Shown: in pieces, positions 36,427 through 46,949 of the stretch
Layout: every line of letters begins with the position of its first letter
Position numbering within the stretch: the first letter of the stretch is position 1
Assembly: GCA_963169045.1 (NCBI GenBank)
Contig: CAUJDF010000087.1
Coordinates: 1-64,000, forward strand
Length of the DNA stretch: 64,000 nucleotides
Direction: 5' to 3'
Source: Myxococcota bacterium
GTDB taxonomy: Bacteria > Myxococcota_A > Bradymonadia > UBA7976 > UBA1532
The notes under the pieces: generated by a model
Told to the model about the DNA's origin: nothing
Seen by the model: the letters and a program-made list of their open reading frames with translations, nothing else
Database searches by the model: none
Program-made: the position numbers and the translations under genes

Positions 36427-37104
36427 ATGAAGGCGGCCGCCTTCTACGACGTCGACGGCACGCTCGTGAGCACCAACGTCGTGCACACGTACGCGTACTA
36501 CGCGGTGAACGTGCCCAGCCTGCGCGACAAGCTGAAGCGCACCGGCGGCCTCGTCGCCGCCCTGCCCTTCTACGCGGTGGCCGACAAGGTCGGGCGCAAG
36601 TTCTTCAACGACATCTTCTATCGCAACTACGCGGGCATGACGGAGGACCGCCTCCACGTCCTCGGCGAGGAGATGTTCGAGAAGATGATCCGCCCGCGCT
36701 TGTTCCCGACGATGCTCGACCTGATCAAGCGCTCGACGGACGAGGGCTACCGGCAGGTCATCGTCACCGGCGCGCTCGACACCATCGTCAAGCCGCTCTC
36801 GGCCTTCCTCGGCATCGACGACTGGGTGGCCAACCGCCTCGAGATCGTCGACGGCAAGGCCACCGGCCGCCTCGAGCCGCCCGTCCTGGCCGGCCCGGCC
36901 AAGGCGCTGTGGGTGCGGCAGTACATGAAGCAGCACGGGCTCGACCCCGACCTCTGCCGCGCCTACGCCGACAGCTCGAGCGACATCCCCATGCTCAGCG
37001 CCGTCGGCCGCCCGTGCGCGGTGAACCCCGACACCCAGTTGAAGACCGCGGCCCACGCCCACGACTGGCCGGTGCTCCTCGTCGGCGACAAGGCGAAGGA
37101 CTGA
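36427..37104 (+). CDS. HAD-superfamily phosphatase (HAD-IB / SerB-like)
   Basis: A 225-residue soluble hydrolase. Motif I is YDVDGTL with nucleophile Asp8 and general acid Asp10. Motif II is VIVTGA (Thr near 116). The late acidic motif is YADSSSDIPML near residue 180. A helical cap of about 70 residues follows motif I, as in HAD-IB enzymes that act on phospholipid or lysophosphatidate-type substrates. ATG 36427 is preceded by GGGAAGAGGG. It is the first gene of a five-gene run with gaps of 3, 2, -4 and -1 bases. By position it corresponds to the phosphatase (elbB-like) of the myxobacterial elb ether-lipid cluster; this match is from memory. Confidence 0.9.
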   Translation: MKAAAFYDVDGTLVSTNVVHTYAYYAVNVPSLRDKLKRTGGLVAALPFYAVADKVGRKFFNDIFYRNYAGMTEDRLHVLGEEMFEKMIRPRLFPTMLDLIKRSTDEGYRQVIVTGALDTIVKPLSAFLGIDDWVANRLEIVDGKATGRLEPPVLAGPAKALWVRQYMKQHGLDPDLCRAYADSSSDIPMLSAVGRPCAVNPDTQLKTAAHAHDWPVLLVGDKAKD

Positions 37105-37107
37105 GAG

Positions 37108-38718
<1,611 letters not shown>

Positions 38719-38720
38719 CC

Positions 38721-41700
38721 ATGAGCCCGCACAACGGACGGCAGCCACTGAGTGTCCGACAGACGCTCGCCGGCAAGCATCTGTTCGTCACGGGCACCAC
38801 CGGCTTCGTGGGCAAGGTGCTACTGGCGATGATCGCCGCGCAGCTGCCCGAGGTGCGCCGCGTCAGCGTGCTCGTGCGCACCAACTCGACGTACCCCGAC
38901 GCCCGCGAGCGATTCGACGCGGTGGTCGCCCTCAGCGATCCCTTCCAGGCGATCGCCGAGAAGATGGGCCACGAAGAGATGCAGCGCTGGCTCGACGAGA
39001 AGGTGAACGTCGTCGCCGGCGACATCACCTTCGACCGCCTCGGCCTGTCCGACGACGACTGGACCGAGCTGACCGAGCGCGATCCCATCGATCTGTTGAT
39101 CAACGTCGCCGGCAAGGTGAACTTCAACCCGCCGCTCGACCAGGCGCTCGCGGTCAACGCGCTCGGCGTCGACGACAAGTTCGAGCTGGCGAAGGCCGCC
39201 GGCGCCGCCGTCGTCCACATGAGCACCTGCTTCGTGGCCGGCGAGCGCAGCGGTCCCATCCCCGAGGACGCGGAGGTCATCGGCTACACGCCGAGCGGCA
39301 AGCCGTTCGACCCCCTGCGCGAGCGCGAGGACGCCGTCGCCCTGGCCGAAGAGATCCGCCGCCGCGCCGACGCGCAGGTCATGGAGACGCGCTTCGCCGA
39401 CGAGGCCCGCGAGGCGCTCACCCGCGAGGGGCTCGACTACGAAGACCCGGAGCGCCTGCGCGAGGCCCTCGACACGTACAAGCAGCGCTGGGTCGACGCC
39501 GAGCTCGTCCGGGAGGGCACCGCCCGCGCGAAGCAGTGGGGCTGGACGAACACCTACACGTACACCAAGAGCATGGGCGAGCAGCTCACGCTCAAGAAGG
39601 GCGCGGAGCTGGGCGTCCCGGTGTGCATCGTGCGCCCGGCGATCGTCGAGAGCAGCCTCTCCTTCCCCTTCCCGGGCTGGAACGAGGGCGTCAACACATC
39701 GGCGCCCATCGTCTATGTCATCTGGAAGGGGCACCGCTACGTCCCCTGCAATCCCGACAACATCCTCGACATCGTCCCGGTCGATTACGTCGCGCGCGGC
39801 ACGCTCCTGGCCGCAGCGGCGCTGCTTCAGGGTCGCGCGAAGCGCGTGTACCAGTTCTCGACCGGCGACGTGAACCCCATGTCGATGGAGCGGACGGTCG
39901 AGCTGACGAACCTGGCCTGGCGCAAGGCGTACGACGACGAGTTCAGCAAGGACGCCTTCAAGCGTTACATGAACAAGTCGCTCGAGGCCGTGACGGTCTC
40001 GCCCGAGCGCTTCGACCGTTGGGGCGCGCCCGCGATCAACCGGTTCGCGAAGACGGCGGCGAAGCTGCTCGGCGGCATCTCGGCGCCGGGTCCGGTCCGG
40101 CCGGTCGTGCGCCAGCTCGAGAAGACGGCGAAGGGGCTCGAGAAGGCCAGCAAGACGACCGCTGGCATCATGGAGCTGTTCCAGCCCTTCATCGAAGAGA
40201 ACAACCCGGTCTTCTCGTCGCGCAACGTCCGCGACGTGACGAAGGTCCTGGTCGACGAGGAGCGGGCCGCCTTCGGCTACACGCTCGACGACATGGACTG
40301 GCGCCACTACTGGATGGACGTCCACCTGCCGGGCCTGCGCAAGTGGGTGTTCGGCGAGCTCGACGACAAGCTCAAGAAGGTGAAGAAGGTCGCCCGCGCC
40401 CGCGACCTCGTCGAGGTGTTCCGCACGGCGACGCGCGCGTTCGCCGAGCGCAAGGCGCTCTCGCACTTCACCCACGAGAAGGGGCTCGAGGCCACCTACA
40501 CCTACGAAGAGTTCTGGGAGGCCGCCCGCCGCGTGGCCGCTTGGCTGCGCGCCCAGGGCGTGCGCGCCGGCGACCGCGTCGTGCTCATGTCGAAGAACGA
40601 GCCGGCCTGGCCCATGATCTACGTCGGCATCCTGCTGGCCGACGCCGCCTCGGTGCCGGTCGACCCCGAGATGCCGGTGGACGACGTCAAGCGCATCGCG
40701 GCCAAGGCCGAGGCGCGGCTGGTGATCGTCCACGAGAGCAGCGAGGCCGACTTCGGCCTGCCGACGTTCTTCGTCGGCGATGTGTTCGAGGCCGAGCCGC
40801 TGGCCGACGATGCCATCGAGCTGCGCGACCGCAGCGAAGAGGTGGCGAGCCTGCTCTTCACGAGCGGCACGACGGGCGATCCCAAGGGTGTCATGCTCAC
40901 GCATGGCAACTTCACCGCCCTGCTCGCGTCGCTGCACGGCACGTTCAACATCGGCGCGCGCGACCGTTTCCTCAGCGTTCTTCCGCTCTTCCACACATTC
41001 GAGTTCTCGTGCGGCATGCTCATGCCGCTCAGCGTCGGCGCCTCGATCTGCTACCTCGAAGAGATCGACGGGCCCCTGCTGCGCAGCGCGCTGAAAGCCA
41101 CACGGCCGACGGCGCTGATCGGTGTGCCCGCCCTGTGGGACCTGCTGTACCGCCGCATCGAGACGCAGGTCGACGACCGGGGCGAGTCGCAGCGTCTGGC
41201 GTTCAACGCGATGATGCGTCTGTCGCGCCACCTGCGTCGGCAGTACGGCCTCAACGCCGGGCCGTTCCTCTTCAGCGAGGTGCACTCGACGCTGGGCGGC
41301 AACATCCGCCACCTCATCAGCGGCGGCGCGGCGCTCGGCGACAACGTGCTGCGCGCGTTCGAGGGCCTCGGCTTCGAGCTGCTCGAAGGCTACGGCCTGA
41401 CCGAGGCGGCGCCGGTGCTGACGGTGCGCCGGCCCGGCGACCGCAAGGGCGGCGGCTCGGTGGGCAAGCCGATCCCCTCGGTGCAGATCCAGGTCGTCGA
41501 CCCGGACGAGGACGGCGTCGGCGAGGTCGTCGCCCGCGGCGACAACGTGATGATGGGCTACCTCAACGACCCGCAGGCCACCGCCGAGACGGTGCGCAAG
41601 GGGTGGCTGCACACGGGCGACCTCGGCAAGCTCGACCGTGACGGGCGCCTCATCCTGGTGGGCCGCCGCAAGGAGATCATCGTCACCAGCAGCGGCAAGA

Positions 41701-43343
41701 ACGTCTATCCGGACGAGCTCGAGCCGTTGTACGAGGACCACCCGCAGATCAAGGAGTTGGCGATCGTCGGCGTCCCCGATCCGCAGGGCGACGAGCGCGT
41801 CGCGGCGCTGGTCGTCGTGGTCGACGACGCCGAGGACGACGCGCAGGAGCAGGTCCGCGCGCACTTCCAGAAGGTCGCGGCGAGCCTGCCCGACCACAAG
41901 CGCGTGCGCACGCTGAAGTTCTGGCACGGCGAGCTGCCGCGTACCGCCACGCGAAAGGTCAAGCGCAAGGAGGTCCGCGCCGAGCTCGTGCGGCTCCTCG
42001 AGATCGACCAGGCAGCGAGCGGCGAGGGGCGCGAGATCCCGGCCGGCCGCGAGCCGGCGTGGGTGTATGCCACGATCGCCGGTCTGTCGGGCGTCGATCC
42101 GGTCGCGGTGGAGCCGCAGAGCGACCTCGTCACCGACCTCGGTCTGTCGTCGTTGCAGCTGGTCGAGCTGCGCTCGCTGCTGGAAGAACGCGGCGGCAAG
42201 CGCCTCGACGGCGACGCCCTCTCTCGCGCGCGCACCGTCGCCGAGGTGGCGGCGCTCGCCGGCAGCGGCGGCACCGCGCTGGTGCCCGTCGTCGCCGTCG
42301 AGAACCCGAGCGACGACAAGGTCGAGGTGCCGTCGCTGGTGCGTACGGCGGGTCGCCGCGTGCTGCATCGTGCGCAGGTGTCGACCTACGACCGTCTGTT
42401 CGACGTCCGGGTCGACGGCGAGGAACACATCCCGCTCAACCAGCAGTGCATCGTCATTGCGAATCACTGCAGCCACCTCGACGCGGGCCTGGTGAAATAC
42501 GCGCTCGGCGACTATGCGCCGAACCTCTCGCCGCTCGCCGCGAGCGACTATTTCTTCGACAACAAGGCGAAGCGCACCTACTTCGAGCAGTTCACGAACC
42601 TCATCCCGGTGGAGCGCGGCGGCTCGCTCGAGACGAGCCTGCGCCAGGCCGAGCAGGCCATCCGGCAGGGGCGCATCGTGCTCGTCTTCCCCGAAGGCAC
42701 GCGGTCGCGGTCCGGCGAGCTGCAGAAGTTCCGGCATGGCATCGGCTACCTGGTGGCCCAGAGCGGGCTGCCCGTGCTGCCGTTGTGGTTGCGCGGCACC
42801 TACAAGGCGCTCCCGAAGGGCGCGGCCTTCCCGACGTCGCGGCGTCTCTCCGCCCGGATCGGCCCGGTCATCGGCCCCGAGGTGTGGCGCAAGGACGTCG
42901 AACGAATGAGCCACGCCCAGCAGTATGCCTTCATCGCCGAGCGCCTCCAGGCCGGCATCGAGGCGCTGCGCGAAGGCGCGCCGTACCCGTGGCTGGCGAA
43001 GCCCGCCGAGGCGAAGAAGAGGGCCAACGGCCTCGAGTCCGTGTTCGACGAGCTGAACGGCAAGTTCAAGCCCGAGAACGTCAAGGCGCCGATCACCTGG
43101 TACTTCAGCCTCGGCGAGGCCGCGGACGGCAAGTGGACGGTGTCGGTGAAGAACGACGCCTGCGTCATCAAGCCGGGGCGCCCCGAGGGCAAGGCCGACT
43201 GCGTGCTGAAGACCGACCCGCGCACCTTCGAGAAGATCGTGCGCGAGCGGTACGTGCCCGGCTTCGCCGAGTTCGCCGAGGGCAAGATCAAGACCAACGA
43301 CCCCAACCTGCTCTTCACCTTCCAGAACGTCTTCGGCCTATGA
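38721..43343 (+). CDS. elbD: multidomain ether-lipid megaenzyme (reductase-AMP ligase-ACP-PlsC-SCP2), ElbD-like
   Basis: A 1,540-residue protein with five readable domains. (1) Fatty acyl reductase-type Rossmann domain, residues about 18-520: GTTGFVGK at 25-32, YTKSMGEQ near 280. (2) AMP-binding acyl ligase, about 560-1095: FTSGTTGDPKG near 711, YGLTEAAP, GDLGKLDRDGR. (3) Acyl carrier protein, about 1110-1195, with the pantetheine Ser in DLGLSSLQ near 1140. (4) PlsC acyltransferase, about 1220-1440: NHCSHLD near 1247 and FPEGTRS near 1324. (5) SCP2-type lipid-binding tail, about 1450-1535. The first four match myxobacterial ElbD, which makes alkyl-ether lipids. Its start and stop nearly touch both neighbours. 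Confidence 0.88.
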   Translation: MSPHNGRQPLSVRQTLAGKHLFVTGTTGFVGKVLLAMIAAQLPEVRRVSVLVRTNSTYPDARERFDAVVALSDPFQAIAEKMGHEEMQRWLDEKVNVVAGDITFDRLGLSDDDWTELTERDPIDLLINVAGKVNFNPPLDQALAVNALGVDDKFELAKAAGAAVVHMSTCFVAGERSGPIPEDAEVIGYTPSGKPFDPLREREDAVALAEEIRRRADAQVMETRFADEAREALTREGLDYEDPERLREALDTYKQRWVDAELVREGTARAKQWGWTNTYTYTKSMGEQLTLKKGAELGVPVCIVRPAIVESSLSFPFPGWNEGVNTSAPIVYVIWKGHRYVPCNPDNILDIVPVDYVARGTLLAAAALLQGRAKRVYQFSTGDVNPMSMERTVELTNLAWRKAYDDEFSKDAFKRYMNKSLEAVTVSPERFDRWGAPAINRFAKTAAKLLGGISAPGPVRPVVRQLEKTAKGLEKASKTTAGIMELFQPFIEENNPVFSSRNVRDVTKVLVDEERAAFGYTLDDMDWRHYWMDVHLPGLRKWVFGELDDKLKKVKKVARARDLVEVFRTATRAFAERKALSHFTHEKGLEATYTYEEFWEAARRVAAWLRAQGVRAGDRVVLMSKNEPAWPMIYVGILLADAASVPVDPEMPVDDVKRIAAKAEARLVIVHESSEADFGLPTFFVGDVFEAEPLADDAIELRDRSEEVASLLFTSGTTGDPKGVMLTHGNFTALLASLHGTFNIGARDRFLSVLPLFHTFEFSCGMLMPLSVGASICYLEEIDGPLLRSALKATRPTALIGVPALWDLLYRRIETQVDDRGESQRLAFNAMMRLSRHLRRQYGLNAGPFLFSEVHSTLGGNIRHLISGGAALGDNVLRAFEGLGFELLEGYGLTEAAPVLTVRRPGDRKGGGSVGKPIPSVQIQVVDPDEDGVGEVVARGDNVMMGYLNDPQATAETVRKGWLHTGDLGKLDRDGRLILVGRRKEIIVTSSGKNVYPDELEPLYEDHPQIKELAIVGVPDPQGDERVAALVVVVDDAEDDAQEQVRAHFQKVAASLPDHKRVRTLKFWHGELPRTATRKVKRKEVRAELVRLLEIDQAASGEGREIPAGREPAWVYATIAGLSGVDPVAVEPQSDLVTDLGLSSLQLVELRSLLEERGGKRLDGDALSRARTVAEVAALAGSGGTALVPVVAVENPSDDKVEVPSLVRTAGRRVLHRAQVSTYDRLFDVRVDGEEHIPLNQQCIVIANHCSHLDAGLVKYALGDYAPNLSPLAASDYFFDNKAKRTYFEQFTNLIPVERGGSLETSLRQAEQAIRQGRIVLVFPEGTRSRSGELQKFRHGIGYLVAQSGLPVLPLWLRGTYKALPKGAAFPTSRRLSARIGPVIGPEVWRKDVERMSHAQQYAFIAERLQAGIEALREGAPYPWLAKPAEAKKRANGLESVFDELNGKFKPENVKAPITWYFSLGEAADGKWTVSVKNDACVIKPGRPEGKADCVLKTDPRTFEKIVRERYVPGFAEFAEGKIKTNDPNLLFTFQNVFGL

Positions 43344-44314
43344 GCGACATCGTCCTCGTCACCGGCGCCGGCGGCTTTCTCGGCCGGCACCTCGTCCAGA
43401 CCCTGCGCGGACAGGGCCGCACGGTCCGCACGCTGGCCCGCACGGCGCGCGCCGCGCTCGACGGCGTCGACCAGCAGCTCGGCTCGGTCACCGACCGTGG
43501 CGCGGTCGTGCGCGCGCTCGACCGCGTGGGCGCCGTCTACCACCTCGCCGGCATGGTGAGCCGCGACGCGAAGGACGCCGGCGCCATGAACGAAGTGCAC
43601 GTGAAGGGCACGCGCACCGTGCTGCGCGCGTGCCTCGAGCGTGGCATCCGCGACGTCGTGCACGTCAGCACGAGCGGCACTGTCGCCGTCGGCAAGCACG
43701 ACGACTTCGTCGCCGACGAGGCGGCACCCATCGCCTGGGATGTCATCCGCGGCTGGCCGTACTACGAGTCGAAAGCGTTCGCCGAGAAGGAGGTCGCCGC
43801 GTTCGTGGCCGAGGGCCTGCCCGTGCGCATGGCGCGACCGACGCTGCTGCTCGGCCCCGGCGACGTCGACGGCAGCAGCACCGGCGACGTCGTGAAGTTC
43901 TTGTGTGGCGACGTGAAGGCGGCCCTGCCCGGCGGGCTCAGCGCCGTCGACGTGCGCGACGTGGCGGCAATCCTGCCGACGCTCATGGAGCGCGGGGCCC
44001 CGGGCGTCGGCTATCTGCTCGGGGCTGGCAACATCACGGTGGCCGACTTCCTGAAGCTGCTCGAGCAGGTCAGCGGCGTGAAAGCACCGACGTTCAGCCT
44101 GCCACGCAAGCTGATCGACCGCGCCGGCGACCTGATCAAGCAGGCCTCGCGGCTGAAGGCGCTCGGCGGCCTCGATCCGCAGACGTTCGAAATGGCCTGT
44201 CATTACTGGTACTTGGACGACAGCCGCGCCCGGCACGACCTCGGCTGGGACCCACGCCCCCTGCCCCACACCCTGCGCGACACCGTCGAGGACCTTCGCC
44301 CCGGCGTGAACTGA
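43340..44314 (+). CDS. NAD-dependent epimerase/dehydratase (extended SDR), elbE-like by position
   Basis: A 324-residue extended short-chain dehydrogenase. The nucleotide-binding motif is GAGGFLG at residues 9-15, with a later HLAGM and a Ser in HVSTSGT. The active-site pair is in YYESKAFAEK (YxxxK) near residue 138, followed by RPTLLLGPGD. The C-terminal part gives substrate specificity and is close in style to 3-beta-HSD or dihydroflavonol-reductase-like proteins. ATG 43340 overlaps the megaenzyme stop (ATGA). In the ether-lipid setting it would reduce or oxidise a keto or hydroxy lipid intermediate; this is inferred. Confidence 0.9.
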   Translation: MSDIVLVTGAGGFLGRHLVQTLRGQGRTVRTLARTARAALDGVDQQLGSVTDRGAVVRALDRVGAVYHLAGMVSRDAKDAGAMNEVHVKGTRTVLRACLERGIRDVVHVSTSGTVAVGKHDDFVADEAAPIAWDVIRGWPYYESKAFAEKEVAAFVAEGLPVRMARPTLLLGPGDVDGSSTGDVVKFLCGDVKAALPGGLSAVDVRDVAAILPTLMERGAPGVGYLLGAGNITVADFLKLLEQVSGVKAPTFSLPRKLIDRAGDLIKQASRLKALGGLDPQTFEMACHYWYLDDSRARHDLGWDPRPLPHTLRDTVEDLRPGVN

Positions 44315-45141
44315 TGCGCATCGCCATCGTGACGTGCGCACGGATGCCCGAGCCCGACGAGGACGAGCGTCCCCTCATGGACGCCCTGGCCGCCGCCGGC
44401 GTCGACGCCACGCTCGCGGCCTGGGACGATCCGACCGCGGACTGGCCACGGTACGACGCGGCCGTGCTGCGCTCGACGTGGAACTACCACCGCGCGCCGC
44501 AGGCGTTCGCGGCCTGGGTCGACGCGCAGCCGCGCCTCTGGAACCCGCCGTCGATCGTGCGCTGGAACGCCCACAAGCGCTACCTGCTGGATCTGGAACG
44601 CGCCGGCATCGACGTGACGCCCACGGCGCTGCTGGTGAAGGGATCGGACGCGCGACTGGCGGACGTGATGCGTGCGCGCGGCTGGTCCGACGTGGTCGTC
44701 AAGCCGGCGGTGTCCGGGGGCTCGTACGCGACGCTGCGGGTCACGTCTACGAACCTCGGACAGGGCGAGGCCCACCTGCGGCGCGTCGTCGCGACGGAGG
44801 ACACGCTCGTTCAAGCCTACCTGCCGTCGGTCGAGGGACACGGCGAGCGGGCCATCGTGTGGATCGCCGGGGAGCTCACCCATGCCGTGCGCAAGAGCCC
44901 ACGCTTCCTCGATGGACACGAGGCGGTGGACCTGGTGCCGATCGAGCCGGATGAACGGGCGTTCGCGACGCGTGTGCTCGCGCCCTACGTGGATTCGATC
45001 CTCTACGGTCGGGTGGACGTCGCCCGTGGTCCGGATGGTCGCCCGTGCCTCATGGAGCTGGAGCTGATCGAGCCGTCGCTGTTTCTGCGGAGGCATCCGC
45101 CGGCGATCGACCGTCTCGTGGATGCCATCGCCCGGCTCTAA
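44314..45141 (+). CDS. ATP-grasp domain enzyme
   Basis: A 275-residue soluble protein of the ATP-grasp superfamily (glutathione synthetase/RimK-like). Visible features are the N-terminal strand-loop MRIAIVTCARMPEPDEDE, the STWNYHR segment near 50, VVKPAVSGGSYATLRV (nucleotide-binding strand with Lys and flexible loop) near 128, VQAYLP near 165, and YGRVDVARGPDGRPCLMELELIEPSLFL near the end with metal-binding Glu residues. Such enzymes form amide or peptide bonds via acyl phosphates. The ATG shares its A with the previous stop (TGATG), so it is coupled to the ether-lipid-type operon. I recall no such gene in the described elb cluster. Confidence 0.85.
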   Translation: MRIAIVTCARMPEPDEDERPLMDALAAAGVDATLAAWDDPTADWPRYDAAVLRSTWNYHRAPQAFAAWVDAQPRLWNPPSIVRWNAHKRYLLDLERAGIDVTPTALLVKGSDARLADVMRARGWSDVVVKPAVSGGSYATLRVTSTNLGQGEAHLRRVVATEDTLVQAYLPSVEGHGERAIVWIAGELTHAVRKSPRFLDGHEAVDLVPIEPDERAFATRVLAPYVDSILYGRVDVARGPDGRPCLMELELIEPSLFLRRHPPAIDRLVDAIARL

Positions 45142-45728
45142 TCGCGGGTGGGCGCGACGACGACCACCTCGTCGAGCTCGTCGTCGCTGACGTCGGCACC
45201 GAGCAGGATCTCGCTGGCATAGCGGGCGGCGAGGCTGGCGGTCTCGCGGCGCTGGTCGCGCGACACGGTGCGGACCTGCTCGTGGGCCGTCTGCAGGCGC
45301 TTGGTGGTCGCGCGAGCGCGGTCGACGAGCTGACGGGTGATGTGCCTCAGGATCTTGTAGGCGAACGGCGTCGCGGCGTTGAACAGGCGTTCGAAGTCGT
45401 CGCGGACGAGCTCCGCGAGCACGACGCCGTCCTCCTCGGCGCGGACCTCGGCGCTTCGGCGCTGGCCATCGATGAGGCTCATCTCGCCGATCATCGCGCC
45501 GGGCCCGAGCACGACGATGCGCTCCGGATCGGCTCCGGCGAGCGTGCGGTACACGCCGACACGGCCGGTGACGACGACGAGGAAGCTGATGCCGGGGTCG
45601 CCCTGCCGGAACACGACCTGGCCGGCCTTCAGGCGGCGCGGCCGGACGACGCCCAGCAGCAGATCGAGCTCGCGAGGCGCGAGCTCGGCGAAGATCGGCA
45701 GCTTGCCGAGGGTGGCGGCGTCGAGCAT
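45138..45728 (-). CDS. cyclic-nucleotide-binding domain protein (second of a coupled pair)
   Basis: A 196-residue protein. Residues about 10-125 form a cNMP-binding (CAP_ED) beta-roll: LPIFAELAPRELDLLL, VVFRQGDPGISFLVVVTGRVGVY, then the phosphate-binding cassette region GEMSLIDGQRRSAEVRA with its Gly-Glu and Arg. The C-terminal 70 residues are predicted helical or coiled coil with no DNA-binding motif. Its stop overlaps the convergent ATP-grasp stop (CTAA). The start overlaps the stop of the upstream cNMP gene. Without an effector domain it may be a cAMP or c-di-GMP-type sensor acting through a partner. Confidence 0.88.
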   Translation of the reverse strand: MLDAATLGKLPIFAELAPRELDLLLGVVRPRRLKAGQVVFRQGDPGISFLVVVTGRVGVYRTLAGADPERIVVLGPGAMIGEMSLIDGQRRSAEVRAEEDGVVLAELVRDDFERLFNAATPFAYKILRHITRQLVDRARATTKRLQTAHEQVRTVSRDQRRETASLAARYASEILLGADVSDDELDEVVVVAPTRD

Positions 45729-46279
45729 CAGCCGTTCCTCCCGAGCAGGCCCGCCAGCATGCGGCTGAAGCGGCCGCCGCCGCTCCGCGTCACTTCGACG
45801 GGCGTGGGCACCGGCGTCAGGTCGGGGCGCAGGAGGCCCTCGATCTCCTCCTCGGTGCGGCGGAGCCGTTCGCAGACCGTGCGGCAGATCGAGCGCATGA
45901 CCTTGTAGGCCGCGGGCCGGTCGTTGCGCAGCAGGAACTCGAACTCCTGCCGGTCGATGCGCAGCAGCCGCGAAGCCTCGACGGCGCGAACGCTGGCGCT
46001 GCGTGGGCGGCCGTCGATGAGCCCCATGTCGCCGATGACGGCGCCGCGGCCGAAGCGGTCGACCTCGGCGGGCAGGCCGTCGGCGAGGATGAGCTCGACG
46101 GCCAGCGAGCCCGTGTCGACGACGTACATCGCGTCGGCGGCGTCGCCCTGGCGCATCAGGTACTGGCCGGCGGCGACCTCGACGGGGCGGATGCCGCGCA
46201 GCAGCTCGAGCAGCTCGTCGCGTGTCAGCGGCTCGAACAGCGGGAGCTTCGAGAAGAATTCGACCAGGGCGTCGGACAT
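45728..46279 (-). CDS. cyclic-nucleotide-binding domain protein (first of a coupled pair)
   Basis: A 183-residue paralogue of the next gene. The CAP_ED beta-roll spans about residues 8-125: FFSKLPLFEPLTRDELLELL, YLMRQGDAADAMYVVDTGSLAV and the ligand cassette GDMGLIDGRPRSASVRA. In place of the usual Gly-Glu it has Gly-Asp, which may change affinity. A short Pro/Thr-rich linker and a basic tail (GGGRFSRMLAGLLGRNG) follow; no winged helix is present. It ends in TGATG with the downstream copy, so equal amounts of both are likely made. Divergent from the VOC gene across 79 bases. Confidence 0.88.
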   Translation of the reverse strand: MSDALVEFFSKLPLFEPLTRDELLELLRGIRPVEVAAGQYLMRQGDAADAMYVVDTGSLAVELILADGLPAEVDRFGRGAVIGDMGLIDGRPRSASVRAVEASRLLRIDRQEFEFLLRNDRPAAYKVMRSICRTVCERLRRTEEEIEGLLRPDLTPVPTPVEVTRSGGGRFSRMLAGLLGRNG

Positions 46280-46358
46280 GCCCCTCCCCTTCGCCGGCGC
46301 TCTCGACGGATGATCGCGACTTACACCGCGCGACGCCAGAACGACAAGGACTTCCGCC

Positions 46359-46730
46359 GTGAACGTGCACCACCTCGCGCTGCGTACGCGCGATCCGGCG
46401 CGGCTCTGCCGCTTCTACGAAGACGTGCTCGGCCTCCCGCGCGTGCGCGAGCAGCCCGGATACTCCGTGTGGCTCGCGGTCGGCGGCGCGGTGCTCATGA
46501 TCGAGCGAGCCGACGAGGGCGAGTCGGTCTACGAGGCACATCTCCGCGATCTCACTGCATTTTCTGTCGACGACGCGCAGCGTCTGCGCGTGCGGGCGGC
46601 CCTGGCGGCGGCGGGCGTGCCGATCGAGGGCGAGACCGCGTTCACCACCTACTTTCGCGATCCCGACGGCCGGCGTGTCGCCGTGTCGACGTACCCGCTC
46701 GCGGGGGTCAAGAATCACCCCGGAGAATGA
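46359..46730 (+). CDS. VOC (glyoxalase/bleomycin-resistance fold) family protein
   Basis: A 123-residue soluble protein starting with GTG. The two beta-alpha-beta-beta-beta halves of the vicinal-oxygen-chelate fold are visible: MNVHHLALRTRDPARLCRFYEDVLGLP at the start with a His metal ligand, GAVLMIERAD mid-way, and FRDPDGRRVAVSTYPL at the end. The Glu in MIER may be another metal ligand. Members range from lyases to dioxygenases and resistance proteins, so no substrate is proposed. It is divergent from the cNMP-binding pair. Confidence 0.88.
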   Translation: MNVHHLALRTRDPARLCRFYEDVLGLPRVREQPGYSVWLAVGGAVLMIERADEGESVYEAHLRDLTAFSVDDAQRLRVRAALAAAGVPIEGETAFTTYFRDPDGRRVAVSTYPLAGVKNHPGE

Positions 46731-46775
46731 CTCGAAGCCCTCCGCCGTCCGTTCCCATGCAGGCAGGAGGGCAAC

Positions 46776-46946
46776 GTGCGAAAGAACCGCAGCCCGACCA
46801 ACCCACGCGAGTGCACCCTGCTCGCGCTCCTCTGGGATCTCCCGCAGCGCCGGCCGGGGGCGGCGGTGGCGGAGGTGCGCAGGCGGCTCCGCTCCGGGCG
46901 CGTGCGCCTCTGCGGCATCCTCCGCGACGTTCAGGACCAGCTGTGA
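46776..46946 (+). CDS. possible 56-residue basic protein
   Basis: GTG 46776 follows AGGAGGG with a 4-base spacer, one of the clearest ribosome sites in this part of the window. The frame encodes 56 residues rich in Arg and Leu, with TLLALLWDLPQRRPG in the middle and a helical C-terminus (VRRRLRSGRVRLCG, then DVQDQL). It fills the gap between the VOC gene and the convergent metallophosphoesterase gene, stopping 3 bases from the latter's stop. No family is recognised. Conservation in relatives is not known. Confidence 0.42.
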   Translation: MRKNRSPTNPRECTLLALLWDLPQRRPGAAVAEVRRRLRSGRVRLCGILRDVQDQL

Positions 46947-46949
46947 GCT

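Noticed and set aside
38820-42914. Minus-strand open frame of 1,364 codons over the megaenzyme
   Set aside because: Antisense shadow of a protein with five recognised domains; no motif on this strand.
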